Of a DNA stretch of 31,647 nucleotides, positions 7,296 through 14,879 are shown piece by piece. The DNA is from JBCCFK01 sp965262315 (lineage in GTDB: Bacteria; Actinomycetota; Acidimicrobiia; Acidimicrobiales; UBA8592): the NCBI GenBank assembly GCA_965262315.1, contig CBDHFJ010000147.1, forward strand, positions 1-31,647, in the 5' to 3' direction. Position numbers and translations under genes: made by a program. The notes under the pieces were generated by a model. The model was not told where the DNA came from. It worked only from the letters and a program-made list of their open reading frames with translations, and did no database searches. The number at the start of each line of letters is the position of its first letter. Positions within the stretch are counted from its first letter, which is position 1.

Positions 7296-7309
7296 GCGTC
7301 CGAGACCGA

Positions 7310-8515
7310 TCACCCCGGCGAGGCCTGGCCCCTGGGCGCGAGGAAGATCCCCGACCGCACCTTGGGCTCGAAGTAGGTCGACTTCGGCGGCAGCGTCATC
7401 CCCTTGTCGACCACGGCGGTGAGCTGGCTCAGCAGCACCGGGTGCAACGCGAATGCCACGCCGCCGGCGCGGTCGGTGACCTCGACCAGGTGCTCGAGCC
7501 CCCGTGCCCCGGGGAGGTACTCGAGCCGCCCGCCCTTCGAGGCCTCGTCGATGCCCAGGACCGGACCGAGGATGCGCTCCTGGAGGATCGTCACGTCGAA
7601 CTCGGCCGGGTGCACCCGGAAGGGCTTGATCTCATACCAGGCGCCGTCGACGTACATCGAGAACCGACCGGGCGTGGGAGGTTCGGGGTCGTCGAGCGCG
7701 TCCAACGGCCGGACCTCGAAGTCCTGCTCGGCGATGGCGGTGGCGAGCTCGCCGGCCGTCAGGCCGTTCAGGTCCGAGACCCGCCGGTGGAACGCACAGA
7801 CGTTCAGCTGGTCGTTCGGGAACATCGCCCCGAGCACCCAACCGCCGGGCGCCTCGTGTCCGGCGCGCAGCCAACTCTCGACTGCGGCGGCCACGCGATG
7901 GTGGCCGTCGATGATGTAGAGCCGATGCGACGACAGCGCGACCTCGAGCGCCTCGACGTCCTCGTCGGGGACCGGCCAGACCGTCTGGTGCAGCCCGTCC
8001 CCACGTTCGATCACCAGATCGGGCGTGGCCGCGACGGCACGAGCAACCACCTCGTCGACCACCGGATCGCCCTCGTAGCCGAACGCCACGGGAGACGAGT
8101 GCATGCCGACCCGGGTCAGGTGATCGGCCAGGTGACCGGCACGCTGCGGCTGGATGCGCTCGTGCGGCCCGATCCGACCGTCCTCCAGACCGGACAGATG
8201 GACGTCGGCCACGATCCCGGTCTGCTCGTGCGTGGCTGTGCGGAGCCGATACACGAACATGCCGGCCGGGCGCACGTCGGAGAACACGGGCTCGCGTAGC
8301 AGGCGCTCCAGCGCCGACGCGTTCTGCTCGTTCACCTCGTCGGGGTCCTCGCCCTCGACCGGGGACCGGGTCACGTGCAGGAACACGTACGGGTCCTCGT
8401 CCATCAGGGCGACGCGCTGGTCCGACCGCAAGGCGTCATAGGCCGGCGACACGACACGGTCGGCCCAGTCCTGTTTCACGAGGCGGGCCCGGACCCGCTT
8501 GACGAGAGGCTTCAC
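7310..8515 (-). CDS. DUF1015 family protein, coupled to serA
   Basis: Conserved protein of 401 residues of unknown biochemical role. Family marks are VVSPAYDAL near the N-terminus, the LYIIDGHHRVAAAVESW segment in the middle (a His-rich, ParB-like or kinase-like site), and the C-terminal MTLPPKSTYFEPKVRSG. The GTG start (8515) overlaps the serA stop in GTGA, so the two are translationally coupled. DUF1015 genes lie next to serA or serC in many clostridia and actinobacteria, which ties the family to serine synthesis; a link to serine phosphorylation has been suggested for related proteins, but that function is inference here. A longer open frame to 8743 overlaps serA antisense to nothing useful and was rejected. 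Confidence 0.9.
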   Translation of the reverse strand: MKPLVKRVRARLVKQDWADRVVSPAYDALRSDQRVALMDEDPYVFLHVTRSPVEGEDPDEVNEQNASALERLLREPVFSDVRPAGMFVYRLRTATHEQTGIVADVHLSGLEDGRIGPHERIQPQRAGHLADHLTRVGMHSSPVAFGYEGDPVVDEVVARAVAATPDLVIERGDGLHQTVWPVPDEDVEALEVALSSHRLYIIDGHHRVAAAVESWLRAGHEAPGGWVLGAMFPNDQLNVCAFHRRVSDLNGLTAGELATAIAEQDFEVRPLDALDDPEPPTPGRFSMYVDGAWYEIKPFRVHPAEFDVTILQERILGPVLGIDEASKGGRLEYLPGARGLEHLVEVTDRAGGVAFALHPVLLSQLTAVVDKGMTLPPKSTYFEPKVRSGIFLAPRGQASPG

Positions 8516-9723
8516 GACGCACTCCGGACGACACCGACGCCGAGGACGTCGGGCAACGCGACCAGCTCGGCGATGAGGGCCGGCGAGGCCTCGGCTGAGA
8601 CGTCGATCGAGGCCACGGCGGCGGTGCCGCCACGGAACACCCGGTTCTCCATGTGCTGCACGTTCAGTCCCGCGCCTCTGAGGATGCCGAAGACGGCTGC
8701 CAGGACCCCCACCCGGTCGTAGTGGCGGACGGTGAGCGTGCAACTGCCGGTGCCCCGCGGTGCGAGGTTGATGCAGTTCACCGGGGTGCCGGCAGCGAAC
8801 GCCTGCACGGTCTCGACGACCCCGTCGGCGATGGCGGTCTGGGCCTGGCGGGTCGAGGCGCCGATGTGGTGCGTGCCCACCACCGACGGATGTTGCGCCA
8901 ACCGGGACGTCACCTCGGTGTCGCCCGATGCCGGTTCGTCGGCGAACACGTCGATCCCGGCACGGACGCCCCGGGTGTCCATCGCCTCGATCAGGGCAGC
9001 CTCGTCGATGCAGTCGCCCCGGCTGGTGTTCAGCACGATCGCGCCGTCGGGCAGCGCGGCGATCATCCGGGCGTCGAGCAGTTGGTGGGTCTCGGTGCCG
9101 CCGGGCACGTGCAGGCTGACGATGTCCGACACCGAAATCAGCTCGTGCAGGTCATCGACCAGCCGGATGCCGATGGAGCGGATACGCCCCTCGGTCTGTC
9201 CGGATCGCCCCGGCCGTCGGAGGCCCACGACGACGAGGCCGAAGGCCTTGGCCCGCTCAGCGACGGCGAGCCCGATGGCCCCGAGGCCGATGACGCCGAT
9301 CGTCCGGCCCATCAGACCGTCGGCCTGCGAGTACTTCTTCTTGTTCCACACGCCGTCACGCAGGTCGGCGGTCGCGGCCGCGATGTGGCGATCGACGGCG
9401 AGGAGGAGTCCGATCGTCAGCTCGGCCACGGCCACGGCGTTGCGGCCCGGCACGTTGCAGACGTGCACTCCCCGCCCGGATGCCGTCTCGACATCGATGT
9501 TCTCGGTGCCGGCCCCGGCCCGCACGACGAGCGCGAGCTCGTCGGTGGCCTGGAGCGCCTCGGCGCGGACCTTCGTACTGCGGACCACCAGGGCGTCGTG
9601 GCCCGCGAGCCGCGACGGCAGGTCCTCGGCGGTCAATTCGGGCTGCACCGTGACCTCGTGGCCCGCGGCGCGCAGCGCCGCGGTTGCCTGGTCGTCGAGT
9701 GCATCGGCCAGCAGGATTCTCAT
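8512..9723 (-). CDS. serA: D-3-phosphoglycerate dehydrogenase, short ACT type
   Basis: First enzyme of serine synthesis: oxidises 3-phosphoglycerate with NAD+. The 403-residue product has an NAD domain (GVIGLGAIGLAVAERAKAFG), the catalytic Arg segment NTSRGDCIDE, the Glu of DVFADEP and the catalytic His in VVGTHHIGAST, and a C-terminal ACT domain (LTVRHYDRVGVLAAVFGIL), the serine-binding regulatory unit. It lacks the extra intervening domain of the approximately 530-residue mycobacterial enzymes and resembles the E. coli size class. The ATG at 9723 was chosen because GGGAG lies 7 nt upstream; the open frame extends to 9858 without family similarity. serA is followed by the coupled DUF1015 gene. 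Confidence 0.95.
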   Translation of the reverse strand: MRILLADALDDQATAALRAAGHEVTVQPELTAEDLPSRLAGHDALVVRSTKVRAEALQATDELALVVRAGAGTENIDVETASGRGVHVCNVPGRNAVAVAELTIGLLLAVDRHIAAATADLRDGVWNKKKYSQADGLMGRTIGVIGLGAIGLAVAERAKAFGLVVVGLRRPGRSGQTEGRIRSIGIRLVDDLHELISVSDIVSLHVPGGTETHQLLDARMIAALPDGAIVLNTSRGDCIDEAALIEAMDTRGVRAGIDVFADEPASGDTEVTSRLAQHPSVVGTHHIGASTRQAQTAIADGVVETVQAFAAGTPVNCINLAPRGTGSCTLTVRHYDRVGVLAAVFGILRGAGLNVQHMENRVFRGGTAAVASIDVSAEASPALIAELVALPDVLGVGVVRSAS

Positions 9724-9957
9724 GATCGTTCTCCCAGGTGCGAGCCCGGCGTCGGCGGTGGCGGACGGCGGGGTCGTTGGTGGTTGACGGACCATTCTGG
9801 GGCACGGAACGGAGTCGGCGCACCTCCGACGCGGCAAGGAGGGATGGCGATCCGTCACCGCGCCATGGCGATTGTCGACGCGAACTCGCCGCCGAGTATG
9901 GGTGAGCGCTCCCCCAGCCAGTAGGTTTCCGGGTCATCACGGGATCGAGGGAGAGCC
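9724..9957. other. Divergent intergenic region between serA and the phosphoribosyltransferase gene
   Basis: No gene seen. It contains the direct repeat ATGGCGAT at 9844-9851 and 9865-9872 (21-bp period, two helical turns) and the -10-like TAGGTT for the rightward gene. No riboswitch-like fold was recognised. Confidence 0.5.
9922..9927 (+). promoter_or_regulatory. -10-like box for the phosphoribosyltransferase gene
   Basis: TAGGTT, about 30 nt before the ATG at 9958. The short leader carries the ribosome site GAGGGAGA (9947-9954), so this mRNA, unlike several neighbours, has a leader. Confidence 0.35.
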
Positions 9958-10461
9958 ATGTCGGACGAGCGTGAGGTACTGGACTGGGCGGCCTATGGGT
10001 CAGCGGCGCGCGAGCTCGCCCAGATCGTCGCCGACGACGGCTATCGGCCCGACATCATCCTCGCCATCGCCCGCGGCGGTCTCTTCGTCGCCGGGTCGCT
10101 GGGCTACGCCCTGTCGGTCAAGAACCTCTATGTGATGAACGTCGAGTACTACACCGGCGTCGACGAGCGACTCGACGTGCCGATCGCGCTGCCGCCCTAC
10201 CTCGACACGGTCGACCTCCGTGACGCCAACGTCCTGATCGCCGACGATGTCGCCGACACCGGCGCCACCCTCGCCTACGTCCACGACTTCTGTCAGGGCG
10301 AGGTCGCCGACGTGCGCAGCGCCGTGCTGTACGAGAAGTCCGCCTCGATCATCAAGTGCGAGTACGTCTGGAAGCGCACCGACCTGTGGATCAACTTCCC
10401 CTGGTCCACCGAGCCGCCTGTCCTCGAACCCGGCGACGGCAACGTCGTCCTCGACGCCTGA
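9958..10461 (+). CDS. Purine-type phosphoribosyltransferase family protein
   Basis: Predicted 167-residue cytosolic type I phosphoribosyltransferase. The PRPP-binding motif VLIADDVADTGATL is at about residues 92-105 and the pyrophosphate-loop region DIILAIARGGLFVAG near residues 32-46. Length and the tryptophan-rich end (KRTDLWINFPW) resemble archaeal and actinobacterial xanthine/hypoxanthine-type enzymes, sometimes annotated as Gpt-like. It would convert a free purine base and PRPP to the nucleotide. A good ribosome site (GAGGGAGA) precedes the ATG. Its closeness to molybdenum hydroxylase genes suggests purine salvage beside purine breakdown, but it is separated by a convergent gene and has its own promoter. 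Base specificity cannot be read from sequence. Confidence 0.88.
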   Translation: MSDEREVLDWAAYGSAARELAQIVADDGYRPDIILAIARGGLFVAGSLGYALSVKNLYVMNVEYYTGVDERLDVPIALPPYLDTVDLRDANVLIADDVADTGATLAYVHDFCQGEVADVRSAVLYEKSASIIKCEYVWKRTDLWINFPWSTEPPVLEPGDGNVVLDA

Positions 10462-10472
10462 TCTTCGGCGCC

Positions 10473-10490
10473 GGAACCCCGCCGGGTTCC
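10473..10490 (+). terminator. Hairpin after the phosphoribosyltransferase gene
   Basis: GGAACCC (10473-10479), loop CGCC, GGGTTCC (10484-10490), 12 nt after the stop codon. There is no T tract, as is common in high-GC actinobacteria. Confidence 0.5.
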
Positions 10491-10502
10491 CCTCCTCACT
10501 CG

Positions 10503-10682
10503 GCCCACCCACCGCGGCCGAACCTGCAGCCACCTCAGAGGACGTTGCAGGTTCGCTCACAGCAGAGCCCACTCCGCAGGGGCCGAAACCCAACCTGTAA
10601 CAGCCCCAGAGGACGTTGCGGGTTGGCCACCCACCGCGGCCGAACCTGCAACCACCTCAGAGGACGTTGCAGGTTCGCTCAC
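10503..10682. repeat. Three stem-loop copies of a palindromic repeat
   Basis: Copies are at 10520-10554, 10591-10625 and 10642-10676. Each has 11-bp arms and a 13-nt loop; the loops of copies 1 and 3 are CACCTCAGAGGAC and copy 2 has AGCCCCAGAGGAC. Copies 1 and 3 are nearly identical over about 60 bp including flanks. Copy 2 differs in its stem, but the pairing is kept: its left arm CAACCTGTAAC pairs with GTTGCGGGTTG through two G-U wobbles, and an outer C-G pair replaces G-C. Copy 3 is perfect and copy 1 has one wobble. Pairing is thus conserved while sequence changes. The array fills the gap between two convergent genes. Confidence 0.85.
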
Positions 10683-11035
10683 ACGCCGTCCCTGCGGTCG
10701 AGGTAGTTGTAGACGGTGAAGCGGCTGACGCCGAGGGCGGTGGCGACGTCTTCGACGGACTTGCGGAGGTTGAAGGCACCGAGATCGTGGAGGCGGGCCA
10801 CTGCCCGCTGCTTGTCCTCGCGCACCAGCTCGGCCAGCGGCGCGCCGAGCTCCTGCTCGACGATGCCGACCAGACGATCGAGCGCGCCGTCGAGATGCGG
10901 AACCCGCACGAACACGGTGGTGCCGTTGGCGCTCAGTGCCACGTCGTCGGGTCCGGCGTCGGCGGCGGGCACGACCTCGGCGCCGGTGGCCTCCAGCAGC
11001 GGCCGCAGCGCCGCGACGAACGTGTCGCCGTCCAT
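10679..11035 (-). CDS. YheO/DauR-type helix-turn-helix regulator, short
   Basis: Predicted 118-residue DNA-binding protein. The C-terminal segment FNLRKSVEDVATALGVSRFT with VYNYLDRR (about residues 86-114) is the helix-turn-helix found at the end of YheO/DauR-like regulators. Those proteins are about 220 residues with an N-terminal PAS-like domain; this one keeps only a short N-terminal part (PLLEATGAEVVPAADAG, TTVFVRVPHLDGALDRLVGI) and so appears to be a reduced form with about one third to half missing. The ATG at 11035 is preceded by a TACGCT -10 box at 6 nt (leaderless). It is divergent from the molybdenum hydroxylase genes and is a reasonable candidate for their regulator. The target is inference. 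Confidence 0.75.
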   Translation of the reverse strand: MDGDTFVAALRPLLEATGAEVVPAADAGPDDVALSANGTTVFVRVPHLDGALDRLVGIVEQELGAPLAELVREDKQRAVARLHDLGAFNLRKSVEDVATALGVSRFTVYNYLDRRDGV

Positions 11036-11041
11036 CGCCCG

Positions 11042-11047
11042 AGCGTA
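11042..11047 (-). promoter_or_regulatory. Leaderless -10 box for the HTH regulator
   Basis: TACGCT on the minus strand, 6 nt before the ATG at 11035. Confidence 0.5.
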
Positions 11048-11097
11048 GCCCCCGCCCTCCGGCGGATCGCCCGGCGGGCCCAACAAGCCGTGACGTG

Positions 11098-11115
11098 CTG
11101 ACTGAAACGCGTCAG
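11098..11115. promoter_or_regulatory. Candidate operator between regulator and hydroxylase genes
   Basis: Inverted repeat CTGAC-N8-GTCAG just upstream of the likely -35 of the hydroxylase operon. The half-sites are only 5 bp, so chance is possible. Confidence 0.25.
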
Positions 11116-11120
11116 GTGTG

Positions 11121-11149
11121 TTGCCGATGGGGACCGGAACCGTCATGCT
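11121..11149 (+). promoter_or_regulatory. Candidate promoter of the first molybdenum hydroxylase operon
   Basis: TTGCCG (11121-11126), 17-nt spacer, CATGCT (11144-11149). The start codon at 11179 has its own ribosome site, GGAG at 11169-11172. The match is moderate. Confidence 0.3.
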
Positions 11150-11178
11150 CTCCAATCCCGACATTCGTGGAGTTCTCC

Positions 11179-12588
11179 GTGCACGAAGTCCAGCTCCCAC
11201 CGATCCGTCCGGCCCGGCACATCGCCCCCGCGTCCCTGGACGACGCCCTGGCGCTCCTGGCCGAGCTCCCGGCCGCTCGCGTCGTCGCAGGTGGTACCGA
11301 CCTCATGATCGAGCTCGACCGCCGGGTCGGGCCCGACACCGATGCGTTGGTCGACATCACCCGCATCCCGGGCCTCGGTGAGATCGAGCAGGTCGATGGC
11401 CGGCTCCGCCTGGGAGCGCTGGTCACCCACAACCAGGCAGCCACCGATCCCCTCGTCCGGACCCATGCCACCTGCCTCGCCCAGGCGAGCCTCGAGGTCG
11501 GCTCTCCGGCGCTGCGCAACCGCGCCACCGTCGCCGGCAACGTGGTCACGGCCAGCCCCGCCAACGACACCATCAGTGCGCTGCGGGCCCTCGACGCCGA
11601 CGTGGAGATTCGGTCGGCCACCGGAACCAGGACGGTGCGGCTGGCCGACTTCCATCTCGGCGTGCGCCAGACCGTGCTCGAGCCGGGCGAGCTGGTCACT
11701 GCGATCTCTTTCGACGCCATCGGCGACACCCACCGCTCCGTCTTCGTCAAGCTCGGCCTCCGCAAGGCCCAGGCGATCTCGGTCGTCCACGTGGCCATGG
11801 CAGTGGCGCTCGATGACGAGAACAACGTCTCCGATGCCCGGATCGCGCTCGGCAGCGTGGCGCCGACCATCGTCCGGGCCGACGCCGCCGAGGCCGGGCT
11901 GGTCGGCGGCCCACTCGACGCCGACGCCGCCGTGACGGCCGGCACCGCCGCCGCCGCTGCCGTGTCGCCGATCGACGACCTGCGAGCCCCGGCCAGCTAC
12001 CGACACGACCTCATCCCCACCATGGTCCGCCGTGGCCTGACCGCGCTGGCCGAGGGCGTCCACGCCGACGCGCTGCCCGTCGCGCCACCGACGCTCGGCG
12101 GCCCGACGCTCCCGGCCGACGGCACGGCCACCGACACCGAGCGGCTCGGATCGACCACGATCAACGGCGCCGCCGTCAGCCTGGGCACGTCGGGGACGCT
12201 CCTCGACGCACTCCGCGACGTCGATGGGCTCACCGGCACCAAGGAGGGGTGCGCCGAGGGTGAGTGCGGTGCCTGCACCGTGCACGTCGACGGCACCGCT
12301 GTCCTGTCGTGTCTGATCCCGGCTGCCCGGGCTGCCGGCACCCGCGTCACCACGGTCGAGGGGCTGGCCGACACCGACTCGCTCCATCCCATCCAGCAGG
12401 CCTTCGTCGACAACGCCGCCGTCCAGTGTGGCTACTGCATTCCCGGCTTCTTGATGGCCGGCGCCGCGTTGTGGCAGGACGACCCCGACCCGCCCCAGGG
12501 AGACATCGAACTCGGACTGTCCGGCAACCTGTGCCGCTGCACCGGGTACTACGCCATCAAAGCCGCCTGCACCGGGAGGGCGTCATGA
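11179..12588 (+). CDS. Molybdenum hydroxylase, fused FAD-binding and 2Fe-2S subunit
   Basis: Electron-transfer subunit (469 residues) of a xanthine-dehydrogenase-family enzyme. The FAD domain comes first: VVAGGTDLMIEL near residues 36-47 and RNRATVAGNVVTASPANDT near 115-133, with the usual C-terminal FAD subdomain to about 285. After a Pro/Ala-rich linker a complete two-cluster ferredoxin-type domain follows: plant-type cluster C358, C363, C366, C378 and helical-domain cluster C417, C420, C452, C454. In xanthine dehydrogenases with both domains on one chain the Fe-S part is normally N-terminal, so the order here is reversed. GTG at 11179 was chosen for the GGAG 6 nt upstream; the open frame extends to 10936 without similarity. 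It overlaps the next gene by ATGA. Confidence 0.92.
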   Translation: MHEVQLPPIRPARHIAPASLDDALALLAELPAARVVAGGTDLMIELDRRVGPDTDALVDITRIPGLGEIEQVDGRLRLGALVTHNQAATDPLVRTHATCLAQASLEVGSPALRNRATVAGNVVTASPANDTISALRALDADVEIRSATGTRTVRLADFHLGVRQTVLEPGELVTAISFDAIGDTHRSVFVKLGLRKAQAISVVHVAMAVALDDENNVSDARIALGSVAPTIVRADAAEAGLVGGPLDADAAVTAGTAAAAAVSPIDDLRAPASYRHDLIPTMVRRGLTALAEGVHADALPVAPPTLGGPTLPADGTATDTERLGSTTINGAAVSLGTSGTLLDALRDVDGLTGTKEGCAEGECGACTVHVDGTAVLSCLIPAARAAGTRVTTVEGLADTDSLHPIQQAFVDNAAVQCGYCIPGFLMAGAALWQDDPDPPQGDIELGLSGNLCRCTGYYAIKAACTGRAS

Positions 12589-14825
12589 CGCTCGGATCCT
12601 CCCCCGCCAAGCCCGACGCCCACGGCAAGGTCACGGGCGACGCCGTCTACGCCGGCGACATCGACTCGCCCGACATGCTCCACGCCAAGGTGGTCTTCAC
12701 CGACCGCGTCCACGCCCGCATCACCTCGCTCGACACCTCGTCCGCCGAGGCGATGGAAGGTGTGATCGCGGTCCTCACCGCCGCAGACGTCCCGGTCAAC
12801 GAGTACGGACTCACCAAGAACGACCAGCCCGTCCTGGTGGGCCCGGCTACCACCGGCCGCGCTGCGGTCGCTGGCGACGTGTCCCGCTGGGAGGCCGACC
12901 ATCTGGCCGTGGTCGTCGCCGAGACCGCCGAACAGGCGACTGCGGCCGCGATGGCCATCGAGACCACGTGGGACGACCTCCCGATCGTGGCCGACATCGA
13001 CGCCGCTCTGGCCGACGATGCACCCGTGGTCCACCCCGAGGACGGCACGGGTTCGAACGTGTACTCGCACCTCGTCATCCGCAAGGGCGACGTCGAGGCG
13101 GCGTTCGCCGACGCTGCGCACGTGGTCGAGGGCACCTACGCGGTCCCCTACCAGGAACACGCCTACCTCCAGACCGAGGTCGGCGTCGGCCGCATCGACG
13201 AGGAGGGCCGGGTCACCGTCGAGACCGCCGGGCAATGGACCCACGAGGACCAGGAACAGATCGCGCACGCGCTGGACCTGCCGGCCGACCAGGTGCGGGT
13301 GATCTACCGGGCCATCGGCGGCGCGTTCGGCGGCAAGGAGGACATGAGCCTCCAGATCGTCCTCGCGCTCGCTGCCCGGCACCTGCGAGACCGCGGCATC
13401 GACCGGCCCGTGCGCTGCGAGTGGAGCCGCGAAGAGTCGATCGTGGGCCACCACAAGCGCCACCGGGGACGCATCCACACCCGCTGGGCTGCGGACGCCG
13501 AGGGGCGCATCCTCGCGGTCGAAGCCGACGGCTATCTCGACGCCGGGTCGTACAACTACACGTCCAACAAGGTGCTCGGGAACATGCACCTGACCGTGGC
13601 CGGCCCCTACGAGGTACCCAACGCCCGGATCGACTCCTACGCCGTCTACACCAACGCCGTGCCCGGTGGCGCGTTCCGCGGGTTCGGCGGGCCCCAGGGC
13701 TCGTTCGCTTCGGAGTCCCAGATGAACAAGCTGGCCGTCGCGACCGGGATCGACCCGGTGGAGATCCGCCGGCGCAACATCTACCGCGAGGGCTCGATCG
13801 GCATCACCAGCACCGAGATGCCTGCGGGCGTCAGCCTGCCCCAGGTACTGGACGCATGCGCCGACGCTGCCGACTGGGACGCGCCACTGGGGGCTCCCCG
13901 ACCGGTTGCCGCCTTCGCATCGCTGCCCGCTGCTGCCGACACCATCCGCCGGGGACGCGGCGTGGCCTGCGCCTACAAGAACATCGGCTTCTCGTTCGGC
14001 TTCCCCGAACGCTCCGAGGCTCGCATCGTGCTCCACGGCGACGACGACCCCGAGTCGGCGGAGCTGTACCTCGCAGGCGCCGACGTCGGTCAGGGCGCGC
14101 ACACCGCCTTCGTGCAGATGACGGCCGAGGCGACCGGCGTGCCGTTCGACCGCATCGACGCGGACTTCTCCGACACCGCCACCAGCGGCGACTCCGGTTC
14201 GGCGTCCGCGTCCCGACTGAGCTGGATGACAGGCAATGCCATCCTCGGCGCGGCGGAAGAGGCTGAGAAGGCGTGGCGCGAGGGTGACCGGCCTGCCGTC
14301 GGCGCGTTCCGGTACACACCGCCGCCCACCGAGCCGCTCGACCCCGAGGGTGCGCCCACCACCCCGAACTTCGCCTACGGCTACGTGGCCGAAGCGGTCG
14401 ACCTGAGCGTCGACGTGGAGACCGGCCACATCGTCGTCCATGACGTGGTGTGCGCCATCGACGTCGGTCGGGTGATCAACCACGACCTCGTCGTCGGTCA
14501 GGTCGAGGGCGCGGTGATCCAGGCGCACGGCTACGCGCTGTCGGAGAACCTGGTGGTCGTCGACGGCCGCATCCAGAACCCGCGCTTCAGCGGCTACCTG
14601 ATCCCCGGGATCGGCGACATCCCCGAGCAGGTGCGGTCGGTCCTGCTCGAGATCCCCGACCCGCTCGGCCCCTTCGGCGTGCGCGGCATGGCCGAGATGC
14701 CGTTCATGCCCTACGCGCCCGCCGTGGTCGCCGCCCTCCACGACGCGACGGGCGTCTGGTTCGACGCCTTCCCTCTCACCCCGCCGCGCGTCCGGGCGGG
14801 CCTCAGCGACGCCGGGATACGTTGA
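12585..14825 (+). CDS. Molybdenum hydroxylase, Mo-cofactor-binding catalytic subunit
   Basis: Large subunit (746 residues) carrying the molybdopterin site, partner of the fused FAD/2Fe-2S subunit whose stop it overlaps. Motifs in order: VTGDAVYAGDI at the N-terminus, GGAFGGKED (245-253), the substrate-arginine motif GGAFRGFGGPQG (361-372), a DVGQGAHT pterin motif, and the catalytic glutamate E704 in GMAEMPF, where classical xanthine dehydrogenase has GVGE. The enzyme should hydroxylate an N-heterocycle or aldehyde with water. The presence of an FAD domain suggests NAD+ or a quinone as acceptor. Substrate is not clear: the AFRGFG arginine is shared by purine enzymes, but GMAE and DVGQG deviate from the xanthine-type consensus. 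No XdhC or CoxD/E/F/G accessory gene is adjacent. Confidence 0.92.
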   Translation: MTLGSSPAKPDAHGKVTGDAVYAGDIDSPDMLHAKVVFTDRVHARITSLDTSSAEAMEGVIAVLTAADVPVNEYGLTKNDQPVLVGPATTGRAAVAGDVSRWEADHLAVVVAETAEQATAAAMAIETTWDDLPIVADIDAALADDAPVVHPEDGTGSNVYSHLVIRKGDVEAAFADAAHVVEGTYAVPYQEHAYLQTEVGVGRIDEEGRVTVETAGQWTHEDQEQIAHALDLPADQVRVIYRAIGGAFGGKEDMSLQIVLALAARHLRDRGIDRPVRCEWSREESIVGHHKRHRGRIHTRWAADAEGRILAVEADGYLDAGSYNYTSNKVLGNMHLTVAGPYEVPNARIDSYAVYTNAVPGGAFRGFGGPQGSFASESQMNKLAVATGIDPVEIRRRNIYREGSIGITSTEMPAGVSLPQVLDACADAADWDAPLGAPRPVAAFASLPAAADTIRRGRGVACAYKNIGFSFGFPERSEARIVLHGDDDPESAELYLAGADVGQGAHTAFVQMTAEATGVPFDRIDADFSDTATSGDSGSASASRLSWMTGNAILGAAEEAEKAWREGDRPAVGAFRYTPPPTEPLDPEGAPTTPNFAYGYVAEAVDLSVDVETGHIVVHDVVCAIDVGRVINHDLVVGQVEGAVIQAHGYALSENLVVVDGRIQNPRFSGYLIPGIGDIPEQVRSVLLEIPDPLGPFGVRGMAEMPFMPYAPAVVAALHDATGVWFDAFPLTPPRVRAGLSDAGIR
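14818..14823 (+). promoter_or_regulatory. Possible -10 box for the glutamate dehydrogenase gene
   Basis: TACGTT overlapping the end of the upstream gene, about 56 nt before the ATG. The leader includes the ribosome site GAGGGGAG. Read-through from the hydroxylase operon is equally possible. Confidence 0.25.
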
Positions 14826-14879
14826 GCAAGCACCACCGGAATCCTCATCTCTGCAAGGCTTTCGACCGAGGGGAGCAGG

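Noticed and set aside
10503..10682. CRISPR array
   Set aside because: Only three units, internally palindromic, unequal spacing (71 and 51 bp), flanks repeated too, and no cas gene nearby.
10936..11178. N-terminal extension of the FAD/Fe-S subunit
   Set aside because: The in-frame stretch is Arg/Pro-rich, overlaps the divergent HTH gene, and a ribosome site supports GTG 11179.
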